Below are positions 16,584 through 25,578 of a DNA stretch of 64,000 nucleotides, in pieces. The stretch's first letter is position 1. Every line of letters begins with the position of its first letter. The DNA lies in NCBI GenBank assembly GCA_947478845.1, contig CANJXC010000013.1, positions 1-64,000 of the forward strand, given 5' to 3'. The notes beneath the pieces are model-generated. The model was not told the DNA's origin. It did no database searches and was given only the letters and a program-made list of their open reading frames with translations. This DNA comes from Spirochaetales bacterium (GTDB taxonomy: Bacteria > Spirochaetota > Spirochaetia > JABEVK01). The position numbers were made by a program, and so were the translations under genes.

Positions 16584-18005
16584 GTGAAAAATTGCCTTCT
16601 TCTTGGTGTCGCTTTGGTTTTCATGGCTTCTTGTTCCAACGAACCGGCTGATGTCCCCATGGTCGCGAACCAAGCGTCCAAAGCCGCAACTCAAAGTGAG
16701 GAGTCCCTCGAACAGCCCCGAATACCGGTTCCTGCCGATCGAAAAGTGCTTGAGACCCTTGCGACCAACCTCGATGACGATGCAGAGGAGGAGCAGATTG
16801 TTGTTCTCCAGTCCAAGGCCAACTTAAGCCTGCCAATCACTCTGAAAGTGGCCGACTTCGACAGCCAGCGCAAAACCAATTACTTGGCTTGGGAAGGACA
16901 AGCTCTCGCCAGCGGCGCCCAACCTTTTGAGGTCAGAGTCGAGCCCTTGGTAAGTGCTGATCACAGAGAAATTGTCGTGCGAGGTATTTCCGAAGATGGT
17001 CAGTCGTCGCTTGATATATTCCGGTTGGTGACATCGGGAACCGGATTAGGATTGCAGTATACGCGAATCTTCAGCCAGTCAGTTGCTGGAACAATTGAGT
17101 TGGATCCACTGGTGCAGGGATTTACGAGTGTTCCGGTTGTAGCGGAACAGACCGACCCCACCTCTCCCAACCCCTTGGACACCATTCGGACCATCTGGGA
17201 ATGGCACACCCAGGATTCCCGCTACGATGTCGTGCGTACCGAGCATTACCGGCGCGAAAAGCCACCTGAAACGGCCCTAGAGAAGCTTTTTGCAGGTGAT
17301 AATCAAGGTTTGGAAAACTTCCTTCGTGGACCGTGGCTGCGACTTGCAACCGAGAATAAAGAGACTCCGTTGCTACTTTTTGTCGACACCACAGCCAGAG
17401 AGCTTGTGTTTGCAACCCTTTCAGCGCAAGAGGTCTACCACTGGGAACACTCGGCGCGGACCCTTCGTAACGCCCTGTTTCTTTCAGGACGTAACGATAT
17501 GATTCCCTTGATTAAACTCCAACTGAGCGTTTCGGTCACCTCGGCCGATTCAATTGAGGTCGCGACACCCGACAACCCCAACTGGTCCGGAACCTTCAAT
17601 CGGCTTAGCCAGTCTGCGGCCTTAGCCCTGACTCGAACCGATGCGCCGGAGGAGCCAATTGCTAAAGTGCCCAAGGGTCTGTTTCACAACGACAAAGGCG
17701 AGCAGTTCAATTTTAACCTTCCTGAGATTCAACTTGTCCAGGGTGGCGTTTCTTTCACTGGCTTTGGCGCCCTTCACCGTCTCGGAGGCACCACAGTTTT
17801 GCAGATCAAGGTGCCGAGTACGAATGGGAAACAAGCACCATCGCGCGTCTATGCCTTCTCAATGACCGAGGAATCGACCACTAGTCGGGTCGTCAGAACT
17901 ATGCGTCTCCAAGAAGGTCACCTGACGATTGCAGGTTGGCAGTCGAACTCGACCGACGCGCTCAGGCTGGAACAAGTGGAAGTTCTTTCAGGGGTTAACC
18001 GCTGA
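16584..18005 (+). CDS. Predicted lipoprotein, unknown function
   Basis: The 473-residue protein has a lipoprotein signal peptide with a spirochaete-style lipobox (FMASC, Cys17) and starts with GTG six bases after the nrnA stop. Near residues 55-70 it has an acidic calcium-loop-like stretch (LDDDAEEEQIVV) of the FG-GAP kind, followed by beta-rich sequence; no enzyme motif is seen. It is probably anchored in the outer or inner membrane. The gene overlaps the facing SPOR-protein gene by 18 bp at its 3' end. Function unknown. Confidence 0.7.
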   Translation: MKNCLLLGVALVFMASCSNEPADVPMVANQASKAATQSEESLEQPRIPVPADRKVLETLATNLDDDAEEEQIVVLQSKANLSLPITLKVADFDSQRKTNYLAWEGQALASGAQPFEVRVEPLVSADHREIVVRGISEDGQSSLDIFRLVTSGTGLGLQYTRIFSQSVAGTIELDPLVQGFTSVPVVAEQTDPTSPNPLDTIRTIWEWHTQDSRYDVVRTEHYRREKPPETALEKLFAGDNQGLENFLRGPWLRLATENKETPLLLFVDTTARELVFATLSAQEVYHWEHSARTLRNALFLSGRNDMIPLIKLQLSVSVTSADSIEVATPDNPNWSGTFNRLSQSAALALTRTDAPEEPIAKVPKGLFHNDKGEQFNFNLPEIQLVQGGVSFTGFGALHRLGGTTVLQIKVPSTNGKQAPSRVYAFSMTEESTTSRVVRTMRLQEGHLTIAGWQSNSTDALRLEQVEVLSGVNR

Positions 18006-18632
18006 AGCTGAGGGTTCAAAACCTTGCTCTTTCAGATTTTTCAGGTCTTTGGCAAGGTCGTGGCTGACGACAAAAATCGCCTGCAAGCGATCCTTTGTGC
18101 TTAAACGGTCTTCTACGTACGGTGACCAGCCTTTTTCGAGAAGCATATCCAGCAGGGTTCGGGTGTGCGTCCAAACCTTAAATGCACCTACTTGGATGCG
18201 CCAGTAGCGCCCGGGCAGTGACCTAAGCAACTGACCCGGATCGGAAAGATTAGCGGCGGCTGCGGGGGGAGCCCAAGGAGGCGAGGATTCCTTTCCTTGC
18301 AGGCGCAGGCGTATGAGCTTCCCACTAGTGACCGCTTCCGCAGTGCCTAAGCTGACCAGTTGCCCTCCAAGGTCCCAGGCCTCTTCGACTTCACCAAGGG
18401 ATATGGAAATCCAAGCCATTTTGGCAAGCAGGAAAGCCCGTAAAGCCTTCGAATCAGCGGTGTTTTCGGCTGAAAAATCGCGGGAGAGCAGGACAACATG
18501 GTATTGCTCAAGAGCTTCGTTGAGCCTTCCGGAAAGTTCGAGGCGAAGGGCTTGCCTTGCCACGCTCAGGTCAGTAGCTGTCACCGAGCCAAAAAGGCTA
18601 ATGAACAACAACACACCTGCCTTTCGGGTCAT
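17988..18632 (-). CDS. Secreted SPOR-domain protein
   Basis: The 214-residue protein has a signal peptide (about 1-20) and a helical region with TPR-like character (about 22-110: ARQALRLELSGRLNEALEQY). The C-terminal SPOR domain (about 140-212) begins RYWRIQVGAF and ends with the predicted strand after QAIFVVSH. SPOR domains bind denuded peptidoglycan at division sites, so a role in cell-wall maturation or septation is likely. The start at 18632 overlaps the stop of the upstream gene (ATGA), which defines the start. It is the last gene of the folD-purH operon. Confidence 0.75.
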   Translation of the reverse strand: MTRKAGVLLFISLFGSVTATDLSVARQALRLELSGRLNEALEQYHVVLLSRDFSAENTADSKALRAFLLAKMAWISISLGEVEEAWDLGGQLVSLGTAEAVTSGKLIRLRLQGKESSPPWAPPAAAANLSDPGQLLRSLPGRYWRIQVGAFKVWTHTRTLLDMLLEKGWSPYVEDRLSTKDRLQAIFVVSHDLAKDLKNLKEQGFEPSASAVNP

Positions 18633-18967
18633 TTTCGGTTCCGGATCACCCTGAAGATGGTCCAGATGCCACCGCCTAGCAACGCAATTCCGCTCAAATT
18701 GAGCAGCAGTTGGGCCAGCCCTCCCACCAGTGGGACTGCAGAAGCGGCTGTCAAGATGCCGGCGGCCATTCCCACTACACCCATAAGGAAAGAGTTTGGC
18801 TTTTGAAACAGCCGCCAACCTCCATAAAGTATGACGGCCCCAAGTCCAAGAGCCACCAGCGGTGCGTGGGCTAGCGAGGCCAAAGTGAGTACCCCGATTC
18901 CTCCTAGGACGCCGCCCACTCCGAGCACCACCTTGCCTCGGTTTTCCCGTTTCATTAAATCACTCAT
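18629..18967 (-). CDS. Small membrane protein, unknown function
   Basis: The 112-residue protein is mostly hydrophobic: a basic N-terminus (MSDLMKRENRGK) is followed by four predicted transmembrane segments (about 13-30, 33-48, 60-80 and 84-103) rich in Gly, Ala and Leu, and a basic tail VIRNRK. I do not recognise a family. The start at 18967 has AGGAAG with a 7-base spacer. It lies 22 bp after the AICAR transformylase gene and overlaps the SPOR gene by 4 bp, so the two may act together in the envelope. Confidence 0.6.
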   Translation of the reverse strand: MSDLMKRENRGKVVLGVGGVLGGIGVLTLASLAHAPLVALGLGAVILYGGWRLFQKPNSFLMGVVGMAAGILTAASAVPLVGGLAQLLLNLSGIALLGGGIWTIFRVIRNRK

Positions 18968-18989
18968 TTGCTTACTTCCTTTTCGTAGA

Positions 18990-20243
18990 TCAATGACGGA
19001 AACTGCGCTGTCCCGTGAAGACCATTGTTGCCTCAGCTTCGTTGCAGGCCTCAATCACTTCCCAGTCTCGAATGGATCCTCCCGGTTGCACGACGGCTCT
19101 GACCCCTTCCCTCAATCCGACGTCAACACCATCGCGAAACGGAAAGAACGCATCACTGACCATGACTGAGCCGGGGATTCCGCCTCTGAGTTCCTTTACC
19201 TCTTGTTCAAGATCGAGTTTCTTGGCCGATTCGGTCAAGCTGTTGAAGGGAGTTTGGTAGCGTTCCCAGGCCAAACGGTCGGCTAATTTCCTGTAGGCTT
19301 TGTCGCGCGCTATCTCTGCGACACCCACACGGTCCTGTTCACCTGTACCAATGCCCACGGTTACACCATTTTTGACGTACAACACCGAATTACTGGTCAC
19401 ACCGGCTTCAACAAGCCATCCAAAGAGCATATCCTCTCGTTCCAACGAGGTTGGCGGACGGTGGATGCGGTATTCCTTTCCCTTGAAGCTACTTTCTGCG
19501 GCCAGAAAATCGCTGGTGCTTCGGGCCTGGGGTACAAACGACCACTGTGCCACCACACCGCCATCGATCAGGCTCTTGAGGTCCAGAACTGGTTTAGCCA
19601 CAAACTCGTGCAGGCGGCTCATATTTCGAACTTCGAGAACGCGGATGTTAGGTTTGGTCTCAAAGAAGCCGAGCACCCCGTGGGCATAGGACGGAGCGAC
19701 CACCACTTCGACATAGCTTTCCAGGATTTGCTTGGCTGTAGCGAGGTCAAGTTCGCGGTTGACGACAACGCATCCACCGAAAGCGGCGACACGGTCGGCA
19801 AAAAAGGCCTTGTGGTAGGCCTCTGAAAGATCGGAGCCAAGGGCCACGCCGCAAGGATTGTTGTGCTTGATGATGATGGCACACGGTTTATTCTGGAAGT
19901 ACCGCAAGATGTTGAGCCCAGCATCTGCGTCGGTCAGGTTGGTCTTGCCCGGATGTTTGCCAGATTGCAGCAGTTCGACCGCAGAAACCAGTGAGTTCCC
20001 GGGGCCCAAACTGACCACATCACCGAGCTGAAGATTTCCGGCGACGAGACGGTAGAGGGCGGCCTCCTGATCAGGGTTCTCACCATACCTCAGACCCTGT
20101 TCTTGGCCATCAATGTTCCAAGTTGCCTTTTGATACACTAGGGACTGTTTCGAGGCTCCCTCTCCAAAAGAAATTTCCATCCTGGTTGGGAAGTTATCGC
20201 CCAGGATGGTCTTGTAGGCCTTGGTCAGGTCAGGAATACTCAT
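18990..20243 (-). CDS. purH: AICAR transformylase (stand-alone C-terminal half of PurH)
   Basis: The 417-residue protein matches the AICAR formyltransferase half of PurH: LRYGENPDQEAALY, the IIKHNNPCGVA motif with the catalytic Lys-His, DRVAAFGGCVVVN and a C-terminal FFPFRDGVD / VVQPGGSIRD / FTGQRSFRH. It transfers a formyl group from 10-formyl-THF to AICAR in purine synthesis. In most bacteria this domain is fused to IMP cyclohydrolase; here it is a separate gene whose ATG overlaps the stop of the cyclohydrolase gene (20240-20243). FolD, encoded upstream in the same operon, makes the 10-formyl-THF it uses. Confidence 0.9.
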   Translation of the reverse strand: MSIPDLTKAYKTILGDNFPTRMEISFGEGASKQSLVYQKATWNIDGQEQGLRYGENPDQEAALYRLVAGNLQLGDVVSLGPGNSLVSAVELLQSGKHPGKTNLTDADAGLNILRYFQNKPCAIIIKHNNPCGVALGSDLSEAYHKAFFADRVAAFGGCVVVNRELDLATAKQILESYVEVVVAPSYAHGVLGFFETKPNIRVLEVRNMSRLHEFVAKPVLDLKSLIDGGVVAQWSFVPQARSTSDFLAAESSFKGKEYRIHRPPTSLEREDMLFGWLVEAGVTSNSVLYVKNGVTVGIGTGEQDRVGVAEIARDKAYRKLADRLAWERYQTPFNSLTESAKKLDLEQEVKELRGGIPGSVMVSDAFFPFRDGVDVGLREGVRAVVQPGGSIRDWEVIEACNEAEATMVFTGQRSFRH

Positions 20244-20926
20244 GGTGTTGCTCCGAAGTGATAGGGAAGGGATGGATCGAAACTTCGAGATGACAACCAC
20301 CCAGAAATGGCGGTATCGTAGGCTGCCGTGTGCTGGAACGTTTTTTTGGCCAATTCAAAACGAGTCTTTAGCCCCAAGGCTCCCCTTCCGGCGCTTAATT
20401 CCTCCAACAACCAAAGATAATCAGAGGGATCGCATACCGAAGCGACCCGCAGAAAGTTCTTGGCGCTCGCTCGTAGCATCGTCGGACCTCCGATATCGAT
20501 GTTGGCTCGGGCGCCCTCGAGGGTGACTTCGCTTTGACCTACAGTTGCTCCAAACGGATAAAGATTGACGACTACCAGATCGAACTCAATGCACCCGGTG
20601 CGCTTGAGATCGTTCCGATGCGCCTGGTTGTAAGTTTCGCTGAGCAGGCCCATGTAGATTTTAAAATCGAGGGTCTTCACGAGGCCCCCCTGCATTTCCG
20701 GCTGACCTGTATAGTCCGAAACTTGATGCAGGCATCCGGGGGCTTCATCGCCAAGAAGCACCTGAATCTGGGCAAACGTACCACCAGTGGAATAGAATCG
20801 CACTGCCGGATTGATCTTTCGCAAGCCGGCGACCAGCGATGGCAGACCAGTTTTGTCGGAAACACTGATCAAGACGTTCCGAATAGGCACAGAATCGTCG
20901 ATTTGTGTCACTCTGTTGAGGGCCAT
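20240..20926 (-). CDS. purH: IMP cyclohydrolase (stand-alone N-terminal half of PurH)
   Basis: The 228-residue protein is the methylglyoxal-synthase-like IMP cyclohydrolase domain: VLISVSDKTGLPSLV at the N-terminus, FYSTGGT, VSDYTGQPEMQGGLVKTLDF (usual VTGFPEMLDGRVKTLHP), VVNLYPF and NIDIGGPTMLRAS. It closes the ring of FAICAR to give IMP, the last step of purine synthesis. It ends naturally near the point where the two domains join in normal PurH (KKTFQHTAAYDTAI plus about 20 residues). The start at 20926 has AAAGGAG with a 6-base spacer. It overlaps folD and the transformylase gene's ATG, so all three are coupled. Confidence 0.9.
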   Translation of the reverse strand: MALNRVTQIDDSVPIRNVLISVSDKTGLPSLVAGLRKINPAVRFYSTGGTFAQIQVLLGDEAPGCLHQVSDYTGQPEMQGGLVKTLDFKIYMGLLSETYNQAHRNDLKRTGCIEFDLVVVNLYPFGATVGQSEVTLEGARANIDIGGPTMLRASAKNFLRVASVCDPSDYLWLLEELSAGRGALGLKTRFELAKKTFQHTAAYDTAISGWLSSRSFDPSLPYHFGATP

Positions 20927-20937
20927 GGGTTCTCCTT

Positions 20938-21828
20938 TCAATTCTCCACGGCCAATCCGCGTCTCAGGCAGGCAGCCTTGACGGTATTGACCATCAACAT
21001 GGTGATGGTCATGGGACCTACCCCACCGGGAACCGGCGTGACAAAGGAAGCTTTCTCGGCGATAGGAACGTAGTCGATGTCGCCCACCAGAGCGAAACCC
21101 GACGCTTTCGAGGCATCGGGAACCCGATTAACCCCGACATCGATGACACAGGCCCCCGGGCGGATCATGTCGGCCGTGACCATGCGAGGCTTACCTGCCG
21201 CGACGATCACAATATCGGCACGCAAGGTGTGAGCTTTGAGATCAAGGGTACGCGTGTGGCAAACGGTGACTGTGCAGTGGTGGGGCGCCTGCATAAGAAG
21301 CATAGCCATGGGCTTGCCAACGATGTTGCTGCGACCGACAACTACGACCTCTAAACCTGCCAGAGGCATTCCCGTTTTTTCAAGAATCTTGACTACACCG
21401 TGGGGTGTGCAGGAAATGAAAGTTTCCTGACCGAGAAGCAACTTCCCAATAGAAACCGGATGAAAGCCATCTACGTCTTTGGCCGGATCAATGGTCCTCA
21501 GCACCAGATCGGTGTCCATGTGCTTGGGAAGGGGTACCTGAACGAGAATGCCGTCGACAGAGTCGTCAAGGTTGAGTCGGGAAATCAGTTCTAGCAGGCC
21601 ATCTTGAGCCATCGATTCAGGAAAACGTAAAGTGTTCGAAACCATTCCTAATTCGAGGCAGGCCTTCTCTTTACCACGGACATAAGAGTCGCTGGCAGGG
21701 TCGTCACCAACCAAAACTACCGTCAAGCCAGGGACAATTCCTTTGCCTTTCAGTCGTTCCAGTGTATGCGAGAGCGAGTTGCGGAGCTCGCGGGCCAAAT
21801 CCTTTCCATAGATGACGGTTGCGGCCAT
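20938..21828 (-). CDS. folD: Methylenetetrahydrofolate dehydrogenase / cyclohydrolase FolD
   Basis: The 296-residue bifunctional enzyme converts 5,10-methylene-THF to 10-formyl-THF using NADP. Family motifs: SDSYVRGKEKACLELGM with the catalytic Lys and Tyr, GILVQVPLPKHM, PAKDVDGFHP, CTPHGVVKIL, VVVGRSNIVGKPMAMLL (Rossmann GxSxxxG) and PVPGGVGPMTITML near the C-terminus. It is the first gene of a minus-strand operon with the two purH halves, which consume its product. It is divergent from the outer-membrane protein gene at 21959 (130 bp apart). Confidence 0.95.
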   Translation of the reverse strand: MAATVIYGKDLARELRNSLSHTLERLKGKGIVPGLTVVLVGDDPASDSYVRGKEKACLELGMVSNTLRFPESMAQDGLLELISRLNLDDSVDGILVQVPLPKHMDTDLVLRTIDPAKDVDGFHPVSIGKLLLGQETFISCTPHGVVKILEKTGMPLAGLEVVVVGRSNIVGKPMAMLLMQAPHHCTVTVCHTRTLDLKAHTLRADIVIVAAGKPRMVTADMIRPGACVIDVGVNRVPDASKASGFALVGDIDYVPIAEKASFVTPVPGGVGPMTITMLMVNTVKAACLRRGLAVEN

Positions 21829-21958
21829 GTAACGATTCCTTTGAAGGGATGTTTAGTGTTTATACTCCATTTTCAGTCCAGCGAAAAGTCTGACCGGAAC
21901 TTACCTTGATTTTTTCGCCGAAACTGCCACAATAGGCAGACTTCCAGAGAGGTTACGT

Positions 21959-22549
21959 GTGAAACGCGCATTGATTGTGTTGGCCACTTTGGCCCTAAGT
22001 TTCCCTGCTCTTGCTGCTCAGGACCAAGTTCTGACCTTCGACCACCGCGTTGTCGGCGATCGGGCACTGACCATTGAAATGGGGCCGGTACTTCCGCTGT
22101 TTACACAAAGTTTCTTGGGAACGCTGGCAAGTACCAATCTGACCCCCGGTGGATCACTTGGACTTGACGTTGATTTCTATCTGAACGACCTGTTTCGTCT
22201 TGGAGGCGGTATCCGGGGCATGGCGGCGTTCGGTCCAAACGGTCACACCTTGTTCGTTGTCCCGTTGATGTTCAGGACAACCTGGGAACTTAAGAGCTTT
22301 CCTTGGAGCTTCCCGGTGGGTATATCCACCGGAGTTGCCTTAGCGAGCTACAACTCCCATGCGTGGATGGACCCCTTCGTGGTGCCTTCCGCAGGTGTCT
22401 TGTGGAATATGAGCCCGAGCTGGAGTTTCGGACTGACCGCGAGTGAATGGCTACTTGCCGACTTGTATTTTGGGCCATCTCCTGCCACTACTGACAGCCG
22501 GTTCGTTCACCTCTTTGACCTCTCTTTGGCCGCCGTTTACCATTTCTAG
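21959..22549 (+). CDS. Predicted small outer-membrane beta-barrel protein
   Basis: The 196-residue protein has a signal peptide (about 1-19, LSFPALA|A) and a mature part of alternating strands with aromatic girdles, ending VYHF. The C-terminal phenylalanine is the classical outer-membrane-assembly signal. The size suits an 8-stranded barrel of OmpW/OmpA type. I cannot assign a named family. The start is GTG at 21959 after an AGAGAGG site. The downstream lipoprotein gene begins 10 bp after the stop, so the two are likely co-transcribed. Confidence 0.68.
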   Translation: MKRALIVLATLALSFPALAAQDQVLTFDHRVVGDRALTIEMGPVLPLFTQSFLGTLASTNLTPGGSLGLDVDFYLNDLFRLGGGIRGMAAFGPNGHTLFVVPLMFRTTWELKSFPWSFPVGISTGVALASYNSHAWMDPFVVPSAGVLWNMSPSWSFGLTASEWLLADLYFGPSPATTDSRFVHLFDLSLAAVYHF

Positions 22550-22559
22550 GAGTTTGCCG

Positions 22560-23705
22560 ATGAAAAACACCCTCCCCTTGGTTCTGATGCTTTCCGTTTT
22601 ACTGGGCTCCTGCAGTCCCGGTGCTACAGGTATGTTTGCCGGCCTCGAAGTGGAGACAAAGATACCCGTAGGCACGCTTTCTAAAGCAACCGTCTCCTCT
22701 ATGGCGGAGGATTCAGGACACTTCTACGTCGCCGGGGGACTTAAACTGTACACCCGTTCGCTGGTGAGTCTTACAGATTCCGCAACTTGGACAGACTCAA
22801 CCTCGACGATTACCGGCGCCTCGCAGGTCCTGGCCGTGGCCAGCGTTGCTGGCCACGTTTTCGCGCTAGCGGGCGATGGCAGCACAAATAGCGTTTACAA
22901 GCTTACAAGTTCGTCGTGGACCTCGAGTCCAGCCTGGGGAACGGCGTTGACCTTGTCGGGAGGTGAGAACCCCGTTGCGTTCGTGCCTGTCATCGGTTCC
23001 GACGGCCGCTCCATATCGAGCCTTTTGGTAGTTGCCGAGTCGCCTTTGATCAATGGTACGAAAGGTGGCTTTAACAAAGTTTACTTGTTCACCAGTAGCG
23101 CAACACAGGACGGTTTGGCAAGCCTCAATCCGAGTGGAGTGAAACTCTCTTCCCCTGTCACTTCGGCCGCCACCGACGGCACGTCAATCTACCTTGCTAA
23201 CGCTTCCTACCTCTGGAAAACCGGAGCCAATTTGGCTACTCCTGCTGTCATAAGCTACTCTTGGGGGCAGGATTTATCCACTGTGCTTTCCGTGTCCGGT
23301 ACCACGGCCCTCAATGGCCTCTACGTAGGCACGAAAGCTCTCGGGACCGCAGGAGGATCGGTTTTTCTTAGTACCGACAGTGGTGCAACATGGACGTCGG
23401 TGACGACCAATACAAAATCCGCTGCCTCGGCGCTCCTGTGCTTCACCACTTTGTTGCTTCCAAAAGATGCCACCCGCATCTATGCTGGCACCCTCGGTTC
23501 CGGCTACGGCGAACTCAGAGCCACTGCTTTCTTGGCAACTCCTTCCACCGAGACATCAAACACTGGCAATTACGACGTCAGCACTCTGCCCACCAGCGTC
23601 GTAACTTTCCTCTATGCGACGGCAGATGGAACTACCGTATGCCTCGGTACAAACTCGCTGGGACTCTGGACGCAAGGCACCGACAAGACCTGGAAACAGC
23701 AATAG
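22560..23705 (+). CDS. Predicted lipoprotein with BNR/Asp-box beta-propeller repeats
   Basis: The 381-residue lipoprotein has a signal peptide with lipobox LLGSC (Cys at about 17). The mature part is rich in Ser, Thr and Gly with repeated WTSS / TWTDST segments and at least one Asp-box (FLSTDSGATWTSV, about residues 270-282). This suggests a sialidase-like beta-propeller, used for binding rather than known catalysis. AGGAG lies 7 bases before the ATG, at the stop of the preceding barrel gene. The stop is about 30 bp before the terminator facing from glnK. Function unknown. Confidence 0.68.
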   Translation: MKNTLPLVLMLSVLLGSCSPGATGMFAGLEVETKIPVGTLSKATVSSMAEDSGHFYVAGGLKLYTRSLVSLTDSATWTDSTSTITGASQVLAVASVAGHVFALAGDGSTNSVYKLTSSSWTSSPAWGTALTLSGGENPVAFVPVIGSDGRSISSLLVVAESPLINGTKGGFNKVYLFTSSATQDGLASLNPSGVKLSSPVTSAATDGTSIYLANASYLWKTGANLATPAVISYSWGQDLSTVLSVSGTTALNGLYVGTKALGTAGGSVFLSTDSGATWTSVTTNTKSAASALLCFTTLLLPKDATRIYAGTLGSGYGELRATAFLATPSTETSNTGNYDVSTLPTSVVTFLYATADGTTVCLGTNSLGLWTQGTDKTWKQQ

Positions 23706-23724
23706 TTTCCAGCGCCTGAAACGC

Positions 23725-23760
23725 CAAAAAAAAGGGGCTGATCCTTCCTAGGATCAGCCC
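23725..23760 (-). terminator. Rho-independent terminator of the amtB-glnK operon
   Basis: A perfect 10-bp stem (GGGCTGATCC, 23735-23744, with GGATCAGCCC, 23751-23760) closes a 6-base loop. On the minus strand it is followed by a T-run (complement of A at 23725-23733). It lies 28 bp past the glnK stop. Confidence 0.88.
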
Positions 23761-23788
23761 GCCAAGTCAAACTCTGTGTGCAAACCGA

Positions 23789-24127
23789 CTATACGGCAGC
23801 TACTCCACGGTCCTTCGTGCGCACGCGCACAGCGTCTTCGACGTTGCTGACGAAAATCTTCCCATCGCCTACATTGCCGGTAAAGGCCGTGGACACAATG
23901 GCATCGATGATCTTCTCCACCAGCTCGTCCTTAACCACCGCCTCAATTTTCACCTTGGGAATGAACATCAACTTGTATTCTTTTCCGCGGAACTGCTCCA
24001 CGATGCCCTTCTGGCGCCCGTGGCCCTCCACTTGGGTTACGGTGATACCGGAATGCCCCAGTGCCTCCATGTTTTCCACTATGTCTTCGAGCCTCTCGGG
24101 TCGGACAATCGCTTCCACTCTTTTCAT
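23789..24127 (-). CDS. glnK: Nitrogen regulatory PII protein GlnK/GlnB
   Basis: The 112-residue protein is a PII signalling protein. It has the start MKRVEAIVRPERLEDI, the T-loop GRQKGIVEQFRGKEYKL with the uridylylation tyrosine at position 51, the B-loop TGNVGDGKIFV (PS00496-type TGxxGDGKIF) and the C-terminal RVRTKDRG. Because it follows amtB it is the GlnK type, which plugs the ammonium channel when nitrogen is sufficient. The start at 24127 has AGGAGG at a normal 7-base spacing; an ATG at 24133 is almost touching the site and is less likely. A strong terminator follows. Confidence 0.95.
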   Translation of the reverse strand: MKRVEAIVRPERLEDIVENMEALGHSGITVTQVEGHGRQKGIVEQFRGKEYKLMFIPKVKIEAVVKDELVEKIIDAIVSTAFTGNVGDGKIFVSNVEDAVRVRTKDRGVAAV

Positions 24128-24139
24128 GGCCATACCTCC

Positions 24140-25510
24140 TTACCGGTCGCCTTGCTTTTCGCCGTGCTGGGTCAAGTCTAGCCCAATGACTTCTTCCTGG
24201 GGTTCGACCCGAACCTTCGTCACCAGACTTACCAGACCGTAGCAGATCAATGTTCCAACGATAGACACCACGATGGCAACCAGAACCGAAAGGGCTTGAA
24301 TTCCCAGTTGTGTCCAGTTTCCATAGAGACCACCGGCGGCGCCAGTAGCTCCGTCAAAATAGTATCCAATGGCGGGGTTGGCGAACACTCCGGTCAGGAG
24401 GGCGCCTACGGTACCTCCCACAGCATGCACACCAAAGGCATCCAAAGAGTCGTCGTACTTGAGGACCTTCTTCACAAAGGCAACGAACAAGTAACTCACG
24501 ATTGCTACCGAAGCACCAATGACGAACGCCCCCGTCACATCCACATAGCCGGAGGCTGGGGTGATTGCTACCAAACCAGCAACGACTCCCGTGGAAGCGC
24601 CGATGAGAGTCGGCTTCTTATGGTGGACGTATTCAATCAGAACCCACACCAGAGCCGCTACGGCAGCCGCCACATGGGTCACCATGAAAGCGCTTCCTGC
24701 CAAGCCGTTCGACGCCAAAGCTGAGCCAGCATTAAAACCAAACCAACCCACCCACAGCAGGCCTGCCCCAATAAAGGTAAAGCTGATGTTATTGGGAATA
24801 ATCGGATCTTTACCGTAGCGCACTCTTGGTCCCATCAGGAGCACAAGGACAAGTGCAGAAACGCCTGATGAAACGTGCACCACCAACCCGCCTGCGAAGT
24901 CCAAGGCGTTCATCTTTGGTACGCCAAAGAAAGCACCAATACTATCCTTCGCGTCGAAGGCGCTGAGCCACCCGCCGCCCCACACCATGTGTGCCAAAGG
25001 CGTATACACCAGAATTGACCAAAGCCCGCTGAAAACCAGCCATGCCGTTATGCTCATCCGTTCCACAACGGCACCAGAGATCAAAGCCACGGTAATGATG
25101 GCGAACATCAGCTGAAACATCGAATACACGTTTTCCGGCACCAGGTAGGTCAGCGAGTCCCTACCTACCCCATGCAGAAACATCTTGTCTAAATTACCGA
25201 TGACTCCGCCATTGTCTCCGCTGAAGGCCAGGGAATATTGAATAGCCACCCAGGTAACCGTCACAACCATGGCCGAACCCATGGAATAATACATCGTCGA
25301 CAAAATGTTCTTGCGTCGCACCATTCCACCGTAGAACAAGGCCAAGCCGGGAATGGTCATCAAAAGTACCAAAGCCGTCGAGGTCATCATCCAAGCAGTA
25401 TCTCCGGAGTTCAGCACCGGAGCCGGTGCCGGTGCCGCATCTTGGCCAAATGCCAGAAGCGGAAGCGTTAGCAGCGAAGCTGTCAAAGTCGCCCTCAAAA
25501 ATCGTTTCAT
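24140..25510 (-). CDS. amtB: Ammonium transporter AmtB
   Basis: The 456-residue protein has a signal peptide (about 1-22), a Pro-Ala-rich short linker and eleven transmembrane helices. Amt motifs seen: ALFYGGMVRRKNILSTM, DFAGGLVVHVSSGVSALVL, the pore histidines in VVHVSSG and DAFGVHAVGGTVGALLTG, and WVGWFGFNAGSAL. It is the ammonia channel coupled to the downstream glnK gene (12 bp gap). GGAGGAGGAG precedes the ATG at 25510. The 278-bp upstream region has paired direct repeats and an inverted repeat that may control it. Confidence 0.94.
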   Translation of the reverse strand: MKRFLRATLTASLLTLPLLAFGQDAAPAPAPVLNSGDTAWMMTSTALVLLMTIPGLALFYGGMVRRKNILSTMYYSMGSAMVVTVTWVAIQYSLAFSGDNGGVIGNLDKMFLHGVGRDSLTYLVPENVYSMFQLMFAIITVALISGAVVERMSITAWLVFSGLWSILVYTPLAHMVWGGGWLSAFDAKDSIGAFFGVPKMNALDFAGGLVVHVSSGVSALVLVLLMGPRVRYGKDPIIPNNISFTFIGAGLLWVGWFGFNAGSALASNGLAGSAFMVTHVAAAVAALVWVLIEYVHHKKPTLIGASTGVVAGLVAITPASGYVDVTGAFVIGASVAIVSYLFVAFVKKVLKYDDSLDAFGVHAVGGTVGALLTGVFANPAIGYYFDGATGAAGGLYGNWTQLGIQALSVLVAIVVSIVGTLICYGLVSLVTKVRVEPQEEVIGLDLTQHGEKQGDR

Positions 25511-25578
25511 CTCCTCCTCCTCAGGTAGGTCTGGAGCAAAACTACACGGCTTTAAGAATTCAACCAATCCAAAAAACA

